From: Candidatus Moraniibacteriota bacterium
Lineage (GTDB): Bacteria; Patescibacteriota; Minisyncoccia; Moranbacterales; UBA2206
NCBI GenBank assembly: GCA_030679985.1
Contig: JAUXSI010000045.1
Coordinates: 1 to 39,810 of the forward strand
Length of the DNA: 39,810 bases
Direction: 5' to 3'
This document shows, one piece after another, positions 1-11,792 of this stretch. Both the position numbers and the translations under genes were made by a program. How positions within the stretch are numbered: position 1 is the stretch's first letter; each line of letters begins with the position of its first letter. The notes under the pieces are model-generated. The model made no database searches. It saw only the letters and a list, made by a program, of their open reading frames with translations, and was not told the origin of the DNA.

Positions 1-171
1 TTTCGGATGAGATTTTTGATTGGGGAAATTAAAAAAGAACCGGATAGAAATCCGCTCCTTCGGTTTGAAGAAACTGCCAATTGGGAAATTGTTTTTTTGA
101 TCGTTTTTTTCACCCGGAGTTTTGTTTTGGTTTTTTTAGATAATCGAGATTGGATTATTCCTTGGTTTTAA
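1..171 (+). CDS. 3' end of a CDS truncated by the left edge (possible membrane protein)
   Basis: Frame 1 is open from base 1 to TAA at 169-171: ...FRMRFLIGEIKKEPDRNPLLRFEETANWEIVFLIVFFTRSFVLVFLDNRDWIIPWF*. Plausible amino-acid composition; too short for the ORF track. Confidence 0.45.
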   Translation, partial: FRMRFLIGEIKKEPDRNPLLRFEETANWEIVFLIVFFTRSFVLVFLDNRDWIIPWF

Positions 172-249
172 TTATACCAGGCCGGCGGTTTATCTACAAT
201 GGGAAGTTATCCACAGCAAGAGCATAAATATTTCAGAATCACCAAAAAA

Positions 250-276
250 ACGAGTGTATTCACACTCGTTTTTTCG
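250..276 (-). terminator. Rho-independent-like terminator (bidirectional)
   Basis: CGAGTGTATTCACACTCG hairpin (251-268) flanked by an A-run and a T-run, just downstream of the minus-strand CDS ending at 300. Confidence 0.7.
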
Positions 277-299
277 TATCGTATACTCTCACTATTCGA

Positions 300-1112
300 T
301 TAACTCAAAAGTTTCGCATAATTGCGCGACCAATAGACCGCCTGGTTGGCATACCATTCATATGCACCGCTCGTAGTCCCGGACAAATACATTTTGGCCG
401 AATTCCTTTCCGCGTAATAGTTATGCTCAGTCACTCCGGGAGTATCCGCCAAAAGAAGCGCCATCGCCACTACGCCATCCTTAGCATTCCACGGATTAGG
501 ATTGTCATTGCCGACAATTTCCGCTACTTCATCTTTGTAGTACATCCAGATATCCGGCATAAACTGCGGTACGCCCAAGGCTCCGCCCGTCCCGGCATAG
601 TTTCCAGGATTACACGACACCCTTAGCCGATCCGTATCATATCCCAGATCTCCAGCTAACCTTTCAATGATTTTTTGTCGCTCCTGGAAAGTTCTCCAGG
701 CAGCCGCTCCCAACCTGCCACGTCTATGTGCCTCCTCAGCCTCCGTTGCTACTTCCGCATAAGTACATTTGCCAGTATTCCGGCCCAAGTCCGATTCTAC
801 CGTCAACATACCCATTAAAAAGTCTTTGCGTACGCCGGTTTTTTCACTGGCAAATTCGGCTGCTTTTTCAATTTCTTTCAGATCGGAAATCGGTTGCGGA
901 GTCCCTTTGTTATCCGCCATTTCCAGCACTTTTTCCTCAAATGAAGAATTATCCTGACGCGTTTGATCATATACCGCGGTATTTTTATTTTTAGCAAGCC
1001 TGATTAGGAAATCAGGAACCGCTGACCCTGCCGCTTGCGCCGGAGAGGCCCCATTGGCCAGAACGCCGAACAGCGCCGCTATGCTTAAAATTTTTAAAAA
1101 ATGCTTTTTAAT
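300..1112 (-). CDS. Secreted lytic transglycosylase-like (SLT-fold) protein; start likely upstream of the called ORF
   Basis: The C-terminus resembles the neighbour at 1445-2695 (GGALGVPQFMPDIW, NPWNAKDGVVAMA, YWSRNYAKLL). The frame stays open upstream and encodes (I/M)KKHFLKILSIAALFGVLANGASPAQA, a signal peptide, beginning at an ATT codon (1110-1112). Confidence 0.65.
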   Translation of the reverse strand: MKKHFLKILSIAALFGVLANGASPAQAAGSAVPDFLIRLAKNKNTAVYDQTRQDNSSFEEKVLEMADNKGTPQPISDLKEIEKAAEFASEKTGVRKDFLMGMLTVESDLGRNTGKCTYAEVATEAEEAHRRGRLGAAAWRTFQERQKIIERLAGDLGYDTDRLRVSCNPGNYAGTGGALGVPQFMPDIWMYYKDEVAEIVGNDNPNPWNAKDGVVAMALLLADTPGVTEHNYYAERNSAKMYLSGTTSGAYEWYANQAVYWSRNYAKLLS

Positions 1113-1444
1113 CCACTCTTCTTGTCTACAAATATTTTTTCTGATTACTTATTAATTTTGTCCTGTCTATGCTGATCCGATTTTGTCGAACCGCAATAGG
1201 ACTATTGCCATCTATTTTCTTTGCCTGGAAAACCCATAATGGATTGTAATTTTTGGTTAATAAAAAAGGCTCTTTTGAACCGATTTTTATTTATCTGAAA
1301 CGATATTATATCTGAATTGACAAAATTTGTCAAGGCCGGACTTGGGATATATTCGGATATTTTGCAATCGACAAAAAATGGGCTTAATACAGCCCATTTT
1401 TCCCAGCCTGCCGGCTATTACCTATTTTTTGATGTCCCGAAGAT

Positions 1445-2695
1445 TTATAAGAGTTTTTTGTAATTTTTCGACCAATAGACGATGCCTTCGTAATAGTCCC
1501 TATAGAAAGCTCCTAAATAATTGATAGAAGCTTTTTTAATGGCCGATTCGCTACTGGAAGTCGCGCCAGCCTCCCGCAATTTTATCGCCATCGCCATCAC
1601 TCCATCCGTAAGGCTCCAGGGGTCAGGATTTTTGTGCCCTGTCCGGGCGGTTATCCTCGCTTCATATCCCCTCCAAACATCCGACATAAATTGCGACACA
1701 CCCATCGCTCCACCTTGCCCGATATACCCGCTCGGGGAACAGGAAACTTTTTTAGTTTTGCTGTATCCAAGCGTATCCACTATATCATAGAAAATGTCCT
1801 GCCTCTTATACAATAAGTCGATTGAAGCCTGCCATTTTTTATTTTTTTTCAAAAGGGTCTTGTACCGCGCCACAGCGACCTTTTCCACTTCTTTATAGGT
1901 GCACTGACCGGTGTTCGCCCCCAGATTGGTTTCCTTCTTGAGAAAGCCATACAGGACACCTTCCGGAACGCCGGTCTTGTCGCTCGCATATCTGACCGCA
2001 TCTTTGATATCCTTCGCGTTATAATTCGATCCCAGTAATCTATTCAAATCGCTTTGCATCTCAGCGAATTTTTTCTGCAATTCCGCCAATGTGGCCTCAG
2101 CCTCCTGGATATCTCCAGCCACCATTCCCTGTTCCGCTTTTTTCTGTTGCAACAATTCTTCATGCTCCGCCTGCTTATCCGCCAATTCCTCCTTAACCTC
2201 GCCCAATCTCGTTTGCGAAGAATCTATCTCATCTAAAACGCCTATTATTTTCTCTTTCAAATTCAAAGCCTGGTCTTCGTTGCCAAAAATATCATTCAGA
2301 TTTTCATTGGCTACCGCCAACCTTATGACCGGATCCTGGTTATTAGCATACATCTCCTGCAGATAGGCCATCAGCATTTTACGGTGCAATTCCATCCGCT
2401 CATTCAAATTGGTTATTTCCGCCTCCTTCCTGGAAATCTCCTCGGCAGTCTGTGCCAGCACATTCTTCGTCGCTCCGACTTGGACCGTGACTTTATTGTA
2501 AATGATTTTTGAAGCGTCCAGTTCCTGCTGAGTCTTGTCTATCTTTTTTTCTATCTTGCTCATATCGCTTTGGATATCCGCCGCGTCATCCGCCGCGTCC
2601 GCGACATACGGATTGAAAACGCAAAAGACCGCCAATCCGATCAGCAATACCAAGACTTTTGATTTTTTCTTATTCCATACCATTTTCATTATCAT
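1445..2695 (-). CDS. Secreted coiled-coil plus lytic-transglycosylase-like protein
   Basis: N-terminal signal/TM segment, long coiled coil (KIEKKIDKTQQELDASK...), then an SLT-like C-terminus (GQGGAMGVSQFMSDVW...NPDPWSLTDGVMAMA). Confidence 0.75.
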   Translation of the reverse strand: MIMKMVWNKKKSKVLVLLIGLAVFCVFNPYVADAADDAADIQSDMSKIEKKIDKTQQELDASKIIYNKVTVQVGATKNVLAQTAEEISRKEAEITNLNERMELHRKMLMAYLQEMYANNQDPVIRLAVANENLNDIFGNEDQALNLKEKIIGVLDEIDSSQTRLGEVKEELADKQAEHEELLQQKKAEQGMVAGDIQEAEATLAELQKKFAEMQSDLNRLLGSNYNAKDIKDAVRYASDKTGVPEGVLYGFLKKETNLGANTGQCTYKEVEKVAVARYKTLLKKNKKWQASIDLLYKRQDIFYDIVDTLGYSKTKKVSCSPSGYIGQGGAMGVSQFMSDVWRGYEARITARTGHKNPDPWSLTDGVMAMAIKLREAGATSSSESAIKKASINYLGAFYRDYYEGIVYWSKNYKKLL

Positions 2696-2715
2696 AGCAT
2701 AATTTTGCGTAATTT

Positions 2716-2745
2716 AAAAACCGCTTCACTGATGAAGCGGTTTTT
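2716..2745. terminator. Hairpin terminator
   Basis: AAAAACCGCTTCACTGATGAAGCGGTTTTT; downstream of rplY on the minus strand. Confidence 0.75.
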
Positions 2746-2764
2746 GAGTGCAGGAAGGGGAAGA

Positions 2765-3430
2765 TTACTTCTTATCCTTCTTTTCTTCCACAGGAGCCTC
2801 CGGCTTGACTACGCCTTCAACCTTAGTAACATCCGCATCAACCTTATCTTCCAACTGGGCCAATTCCTCATCAGTTCTTGGCGGGGTCACCAAAGCCACT
2901 ACGGTCTCCGGATCGATATCCAATTCGACTTTTGCAGAAACCTTCAAATCTCCGATCGTAATATGCTTTTCAAATGAATCGATGACTGAAATATCCACAT
3001 CGATATGCGACGGCAAATCGGCTGGCAAACATTTCACCGTTACCTTGTCGATACTCTTGACCAAGATTCCGCCTGATCCTTTGACGACACCGGATTCGCC
3101 GATAAAAACCAACTCCACCTCGGTTTCGATTTTTTCATCCATCCGGACCTGGAAAAAATCGATATGGGTGAATTGTCCGCTTATACCATTCCGTTGGATT
3201 TCATGGATCAAGACATTGCGATCATCCTTGCCGTCAATCTGCAAATCGATAATCGTACTCTCTCCTGCTTTTCTCAACAGTCTTCGCAAATCCAGCGCGT
3301 TGACCCACAAGCTCTTTGATTCGACTCCGCGCCCATAGACGACGGACGGGACCGATCCCTCCCTGCGACCTTTATTGGTCTTGCGACCGCGTTCTTCCCT
3401 TGACTTTGCGTCTAGCTTTACCTTATCCAT
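2765..3430 (-). CDS. rplY: 50S ribosomal protein L25/general stress protein Ctc
   Basis: Protein reads as the L25/CTC family (N-terminal L25 domain plus TL5 C-terminal domain; RREGSVPSVVYGRG, DRNVLIHEIQ...THIDFFQV). Confidence 0.88.
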   Translation of the reverse strand: MDKVKLDAKSREERGRKTNKGRREGSVPSVVYGRGVESKSLWVNALDLRRLLRKAGESTIIDLQIDGKDDRNVLIHEIQRNGISGQFTHIDFFQVRMDEKIETEVELVFIGESGVVKGSGGILVKSIDKVTVKCLPADLPSHIDVDISVIDSFEKHITIGDLKVSAKVELDIDPETVVALVTPPRTDEELAQLEDKVDADVTKVEGVVKPEAPVEEKKDKK

Positions 3431-3485
3431 AATATTTACGCCCTACCTGCCCCGCATAGCGGAACCCCTCGGACATTAAAAAAAA

Positions 3486-3815
3486 TTAACTGCCTTTGAC
3501 TAATCGCATAATATCTCCCTCTCCACTTGAAACGAATTGATACAAATCCAGCACTTCGTCCGAATTTATAGCCTCTCCGTCAAATTTACTTGCAACTTCT
3601 TCTTTATCCAAATCAGTCGCCATTCCGACACTCATCACCCCGAGCTGGTTATTCAACAAAAAAACGATCGCCGCACTCCGGCATTTCGCGCAAGTGATAT
3701 GCATAGTCGTTTTTTGTTCTTTTTCGCTCAGAATGACTATATCAGTAGGATCCAGCAAGTTTTCGCAAACTGAACATTTGGCTAATAAATCAGCTTGATT
3801 AGGCTTATTTTTCAT
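3486..3815 (-). CDS. Small protein with two CxxC pairs (zinc-ribbon-like)
   Basis: CSVCENLLD...ITCAKCRSA. Confidence 0.6.
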   Translation of the reverse strand: MKNKPNQADLLAKCSVCENLLDPTDIVILSEKEQKTTMHITCAKCRSAAIVFLLNNQLGVMSVGMATDLDKEEVASKFDGEAINSDEVLDLYQFVSSGEGDIMRLVKGS

Positions 3816-3938
3816 ATTTTTGTACTCTGAGATTCTAACACATCCAGCAATCTAGTCAACCCCTGCGCCACCCTTGAAGACCCTAAGGACTTTTTAAGCG
3901 TAACCGTAAAAACATCCGGTCGGATAATGGCAATCGAC

Positions 3939-5027
3939 TCAGGAAGATTTGATGCGTCGCGCGTAGATACTCTGGATTATACCAAGCGAAGCCAGCACGG
4001 AAATCATCGAGCTTCCGCCATAACTCAAAAGAGGTAATGGCACGCCTGCCACCGGCGCCACGCCGATATTCATACCCACATTCACTAAAATCTGCAAAAA
4101 CAACATCGTACCGATGCCGACTGCCAACAGATAGCCGAAATTATCCCGGGCAAGCCTCGCGGTTTCCTTGATCCTATAGATCAAAACTCCAAACAATCCC
4201 AGAATCATAGCCGCTCCAGCAAACCCCAATTCCTCAGCAAAAACCGCAAAAATAAAATCGGTATGTTTTTCCGGCAAAAAATTCAATTGGGATTGTGAGC
4301 CATGTCCTAAGCCTTTGCCCCAGATGCCGCCCGAACCGACAGCTACGATCGATTGGATGACGTTATAACCGCTCCCGCGCGGATCCCGCTCCGGGCTCAC
4401 GAAATTCATCAGCCTTTCTTTTTGATAATCCTTCAATATGAACCAACCCGTCGAAGACATCATCACCCCGACCAAGACCAGACTGATCAAAATCCGTTTA
4501 TTCAAACCGGAAACGAACAACATCCCCGCCCAGATGCCGATGATTACGGCGGCCGAACCGAAATCTGGTTGTTTCAAAATCAGCATTACCGGCACGAACA
4601 CTAAAACTATCGAAGCGACTGTCCTGACCACGACACTCAGATGGGTTTTTTTCTTGGACAAAAAACTGGCCAAAAAAATTATCATAACCACCTTGGTCAT
4701 CTCCACCGGTTGGATATTAAAAGATCCAAAACCGATCCAGCCGGTCGTACCTCTGATGGTGGTGCCCCAAATCACCAACAAAGATAGGATTATTATCGTC
4801 AAGAAATAAAATTTGGTGCTGTATGTGATGAATACCCGGTAATCATATGCCGAAAAAAACAGCATCAAAAACAGGCCGATCGCGACCGAAGTCAGTTGTT
4901 TTTCGAAATAATTAAGTTGCGTACTGATTTCAGTCGAAGAAATGCTATACAATGTCATCAATCCCACTGCCAGCAACGAAGATACGGTGATCGTAAGTAT
5001 CCAATCAAGCTTTAAAAAATTTTTCAT
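3939..5027 (-). CDS. rodA: Rod shape-determining protein RodA (SEDS family)
   Basis: SEDS motifs: YNVIQSIVAVGSGGIWGKGLGHGSQSQLNFLPEKHTDFIFAVFAEELGF; PLLSYGGSSM. Confidence 0.92.
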   Translation of the reverse strand: MKNFLKLDWILTITVSSLLAVGLMTLYSISSTEISTQLNYFEKQLTSVAIGLFLMLFFSAYDYRVFITYSTKFYFLTIIILSLLVIWGTTIRGTTGWIGFGSFNIQPVEMTKVVMIIFLASFLSKKKTHLSVVVRTVASIVLVFVPVMLILKQPDFGSAAVIIGIWAGMLFVSGLNKRILISLVLVGVMMSSTGWFILKDYQKERLMNFVSPERDPRGSGYNVIQSIVAVGSGGIWGKGLGHGSQSQLNFLPEKHTDFIFAVFAEELGFAGAAMILGLFGVLIYRIKETARLARDNFGYLLAVGIGTMLFLQILVNVGMNIGVAPVAGVPLPLLSYGGSSMISVLASLGIIQSIYARRIKSS

Positions 5028-5047
5028 ATGTGATATCTAGCGCGGAG

Positions 5048-5926
5048 CTAGCGGTAATCCGTTTGTTGGGAGCTTCCGGATTCGAAATTTTTCTTGATGA
5101 ATGATTCTTCATCAAAAATGTCAACCTCCGCCTGGACTTCGAAATCCATAACCTCGCCCGGAAACCTATTAAGCCACAAGGACCTGAAATCCCTGTTTTC
5201 TCCCGATTTCACCGTACGCATCTCCGTGGAATTCAGAGCGATAACTTTTTCATCGGAGTTTTTTAAGATGATTTCCAATTTGATCAAACTGAAATCATAG
5301 GGGCTTTCATTCTTCAAGAGACCGATAACCTCGCTGAACCCGACGCCTGAGTTTATCGGATTATATTGCTTATTCACGACCTTCAACTGCGGTTTTTCAA
5401 AATAACCCGTGAATTCAACCCAAGACTGGCCGGTTATGCTGAATTCAACGCTATTGGGAATTTTATCCGTTTCGATATTGCTTTCTATGATATATTTGCT
5501 TTCCCCCGGCAAAATATAACCGGCGCCTTGCTTGGTCGCTATGACATTTCCTTCCGCGTCCTTCAATCGGAATTCATACTGGAAATTATCGCTGCCGAAA
5601 ATATTGTTCGGATTGGACACCCGGCTATACAAATCATATTTATTGACCGCGCCGCTTTCCACAAAACCGCTTTCCTGGCTGACCAAGTTTTCGGCTGTGA
5701 TTTTTTCACACTTATCCGGACACACCCCGCCGCAATCGATGCCGGTTTCATTTTGGTTTTTGATGCCATCCGTGCAAGTCGGCGCCGGACGAAGCCGTAG
5801 ATACACGGAAAAAACCATCGACAAAAAAATAACCGCGAAAACGGCTATGATAATAGTCCTTTTGCGTTTATACCTATCCTGCCAAAAATCGCCTATGGCT
5901 TGTTTTAAATCATCCCACATTTCCAT
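5048..5926 (-). CDS. Membrane-anchored extracytoplasmic protein with a Cys-rich DCGG motif
   Basis: N-terminal TM segment; CTDGIKNQNETGIDCGGVCPDKCE; beta-rich remainder. Confidence 0.6.
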   Translation of the reverse strand: MEMWDDLKQAIGDFWQDRYKRKRTIIIAVFAVIFLSMVFSVYLRLRPAPTCTDGIKNQNETGIDCGGVCPDKCEKITAENLVSQESGFVESGAVNKYDLYSRVSNPNNIFGSDNFQYEFRLKDAEGNVIATKQGAGYILPGESKYIIESNIETDKIPNSVEFSITGQSWVEFTGYFEKPQLKVVNKQYNPINSGVGFSEVIGLLKNESPYDFSLIKLEIILKNSDEKVIALNSTEMRTVKSGENRDFRSLWLNRFPGEVMDFEVQAEVDIFDEESFIKKNFESGSSQQTDYR

Positions 5927-6029
5927 ATTTTATATTCTAACACAAATTTTTCCACAAAAAAAGAGCATCTTAAAATACTCTATTTCTACGCTAAAATTGG
6001 CTGTTTTTTTTGCAAATAAAAAAGAGCAT

Positions 6030-6150
6030 TGTTTTGGCGGCGTCCTACTTTTCCTAAGCTAATGCCTAGATATCATCGGTGCTGAAGTGCTTAACTGCCG
6101 AGTTCGGAATGGGATCGGGTGTGACCACTTCGCTAGAACCACCAAAACAA
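6030..6150 (-). rRNA. rrf: 5S ribosomal RNA
   Basis: Minus strand carries the conserved 5S core (CGAACTCGGCAGTTAAGCACTTCAGC; TAGGAAAAGTAGGACGCCGCC). Ends approximate. Confidence 0.9.
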
Positions 6151-6479
6151 TGCTCTTTTTAAAATGCGTTTATGACCGGAGCGAAAAACAAGAAAGTAAA
6201 TGTCGCAATCGCGATTACGGAAAAGATTATGAAGATGAACTTCAAACTTTCCCCATACTTATTCAGATACATTTTCTTATTTTCATCCATTGTAAACATA
6301 CTATATGGTCTTATCATGTAAGTCAAATGCCTTGTCGGATGCCGTTTTGACCGGATCCGACTGGAGCCATTAGAAACTATTAACTGCTAACCGATCTAGC
6401 GACAAGTAACACGAGACACGAAACAAGAAAACTTGTTGCATGTTGCATGCTACACGCCACTAAAAAATTTAAATTTAAG

Positions 6480-9660
<3,181 letters not shown>

Positions 9661-9875
9661 TAGTTCGCTCGTATCGAAATGATACAAACGAACCGACCAG
9701 CAATTAGTAATCACTAATTGCTATATTTGAAATCTTCATTATATTCTCGCCTTCCGCAAGACTGCGAAAAATGATAATTCAGACTTCGACGTTATTCGAT
9801 TGTCAAGGTCCGTCTAGTGCGGAAATATTGATCTTTAAAGCCCAATTTATCGACCAATATTTCTGCACAAGGAAC

Positions 9876-9899
9876 AAAAAACCGCTTCGGGAGAAGCGG
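9876..9899 (-). terminator. Intrinsic terminator between the promoter and the 23S gene (attenuator-like)
   Basis: Minus strand CCGCTTC-TCCC-GAAGCGG followed by TTTTTT. Confidence 0.75.
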
Positions 9900-9928
9900 A
9901 GCAAGGGCAAATAGAAACACCCAAAAGT

Positions 9929-9970
9929 TTATCCGCTTCTTTTTATAAGGTTTATGGAAATATTTCTCAT
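9929..9970 (-). CDS. Possible 13-aa leader peptide (MRNISINLIKRSG)
   Basis: ATG AGA AAT ATT TCC ATA AAC CTT ATA AAA AGA AGC GGA TAA in the 23S leader; its last codons form the 5' antiterminator arm. No clear Shine-Dalgarno. Confidence 0.3.
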   Translation of the reverse strand: MRNISINLIKRSG

Positions 9971-10018
9971 TTAATTCGCTAAAAATTAGATTTTATTTTG
10001 TCTTTACCGCGCTTAAGC

Positions 10019-10047
10019 ATCATATTATTTTTCCAAATCCTTGTCAA
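10019..10047 (-). promoter_or_regulatory. Sigma-70-type promoter upstream of 23S
   Basis: Minus strand TTGACA - 17 nt (AGGATTTGGAAAAATAA) - TATGAT. Confidence 0.8.
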
Positions 10048-10073
10048 GCGTTCGCCCAACTGGAAAATATCAA

Positions 10074-10661
10074 TTATGCCTCATTCCTTATCTGCCCCAT
10101 AATTTCACTTATTTTAAGGCGCAAATCATCTTTTGAACCGTTATTCTCAAGCCTAAAATCGGTTTTTTTTCCAATTTCCGGAATTTGGACTTCGGTTTCG
10201 GCTTTTTCGTATTCTTGAAATTTTTCAAAACTCACTGCGTCGTCTGATTTTTCGCCCCGATCGTATATTCTTTCCCATCGCGCTTTACTGTCCAGAGTGA
10301 CATAAATTACATGTGAATTTGGGAAACTTTTTACAAACTCGAAATCTTCTTTTATTCGCATGCCGTTAAGAACAATAATTCCCTCGTTTACCCTATCAAA
10401 CTTTCTTCTTAAGCTATCCGAGATTACTCCGTTTTTATACTTTCTTCGGATATTATTGGAGAGCCAGATCATGTCTTCCCGACCAACCTCTTCCTTGGGT
10501 AGAAATACTTCCAGCGCTTCACGAAGCGGATCGCTGAATCGGAAAAGATGTGCGCCGTATTTATTTTCCAGATAGTCCGCTGCCGTATCCTTCCCGGAAC
10601 CCATTTCGCCCACCAGACCGATGATTATTTTTTTTGTTCCCTTTTGCATATGAGCAAACAA
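10074..10661 (-). CDS. P-loop kinase, dephospho-CoA-kinase/deoxynucleotide-kinase-like
   Basis: IGLVGEMGSGKDTAADYLENKYGA Walker A. A start at MQKGTKK is more likely than the upstream M. Confidence 0.65.
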   Translation of the reverse strand: MFAHMQKGTKKIIIGLVGEMGSGKDTAADYLENKYGAHLFRFSDPLREALEVFLPKEEVGREDMIWLSNNIRRKYKNGVISDSLRRKFDRVNEGIIVLNGMRIKEDFEFVKSFPNSHVIYVTLDSKARWERIYDRGEKSDDAVSFEKFQEYEKAETEVQIPEIGKKTDFRLENNGSKDDLRLKISEIMGQIRNEA

Positions 10662-10687
10662 AAATTGAGAGTTTTATCTCTCAATTT
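10662..10687 (-). terminator. Terminator after rplA
   Basis: AAATTGAGAGTTTTATCTCTCAATTT with a U-run on the minus strand. Confidence 0.7.
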
Positions 10688-10696
10688 ATTTTCATT

Positions 10697-11344
10697 TTAC
10701 ACATTGACATTATACGATTTTCCCATCGTCGAACAAATCGAAATGCTCTTGATGAACTTTCCTTTGGTTGCCTCAGTCTTGGCTTTTTTCAATGCTTCCA
10801 AAAATATTTCAAAATTCTTTTCAAGTTTCTCATTTTCAAAAGATACTTTTCCGATGATCTGATGGACGTTCCCCGAATTGTCATTCTTGAAATCAGCCCT
10901 TCCCTTTTTGAGCGATTCGATAATCTCTTTTACTTTCGGCGTGACTGTTTTATTTTTCGGATTCGGCATCATTCCTTTTGGTCCTAAAATCTTGGCAATG
11001 GTCGCGAGTTTGGGCATCATTTCCGGCGTCGCGAGAGCCATATCCGCGTCGATCTTTCCGGAAGATTTTATCTTGTCAATCAGCTCTTCTCCCCCTACAA
11101 GATCGGCTCCGGCGGCTTCGGCTTCTTTTTTTTGCGTCGTGGTAAAAACCGCCACTTTTATTGTTTTTCCGGTGCCATATGGAAGCTCGGCCACGCCACG
11201 GACCTGCTGATCGCTTTTCTTGGGATCGATTGTGAGGCGCGCGTGAACTTCGACAGATTCGTCAAACTTCGCTTTGGCATTTTTCTTTACTTCGGCAACT
11301 GCTTCTGTTATGGAAAATATTTTATTGTTTTCTGATTGATTCAT
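10697..11344 (-). CDS. rplA: 50S ribosomal protein L1
   Basis: VHARLTIDPKKSDQQVRGVAELPYGTGKTIKVAVF; LGPKGMMPNPKNKTVT. Confidence 0.95.
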   Translation of the reverse strand: MNQSENNKIFSITEAVAEVKKNAKAKFDESVEVHARLTIDPKKSDQQVRGVAELPYGTGKTIKVAVFTTTQKKEAEAAGADLVGGEELIDKIKSSGKIDADMALATPEMMPKLATIAKILGPKGMMPNPKNKTVTPKVKEIIESLKKGRADFKNDNSGNVHQIIGKVSFENEKLEKNFEIFLEALKKAKTEATKGKFIKSISICSTMGKSYNVNV

Positions 11345-11365
11345 GAATTTATCTACGGTTTACAC

Positions 11366-11788
11366 TTATTCGACTTTGATACCCATTGATCTCGCCGTTC
11401 CCTCAACGATTTTCATCGCCGCTTCCACATCATTCGCGTTCAAATCGACCATTTTCGCCTCGGCGATTTCACGAACTTGGGCCTTGGTGACACTCCCGAC
11501 CTTCTGCTTCAGGGGATCAGCCGCTCCTTTTTCAACTTTGGCCGCTTTTTTGAGAAGCTCGGCGGCCGGAGGAGTTTTCAGCACAAAATCAAAACTGCGG
11601 TCTTCATAGATCGTTATTTCAACCGGAATGATATCTCCGCTTTTGTCTTTTGTGGCGTCATTAAACTTCAGACAAAAATCCTGGATATTGAGACCGTGCT
11701 GGCCCAGCGCCGGCCCGACTGGAGGCGCCGGATTGGCTTGGGCGGCTTTTATTTGGAGTTTGACGACTGTTTTGATCTTTTTAGCCAT
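11366..11788 (-). CDS. rplK: 50S ribosomal protein L11
   Basis: [35 protein letters not shown]. Confidence 0.96.
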   Translation of the reverse strand: MAKKIKTVVKLQIKAAQANPAPPVGPALGQHGLNIQDFCLKFNDATKDKSGDIIPVEITIYEDRSFDFVLKTPPAAELLKKAAKVEKGAADPLKQKVGSVTKAQVREIAEAKMVDLNANDVEAAMKIVEGTARSMGIKVE

Positions 11789-11792
11789 AAGT

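Noticed and set aside
423-994. Plus-strand ORFs antisense to the transglycosylase-like gene
   Set aside because: Composition typical of antisense shadow frames; the minus frame has family motifs.
6087-6350. 87-aa plus-strand ORF across 5S and its spacer
   Set aside because: Overlaps the 5S gene antisense; no coding character.
9771-9806. Second TTGACA box (9801-9806) upstream of 23S
   Set aside because: Nearest -10-like hexamers are at 21-24 nt spacing; not a convincing promoter, though it should be kept in mind as an alternative 23S start.
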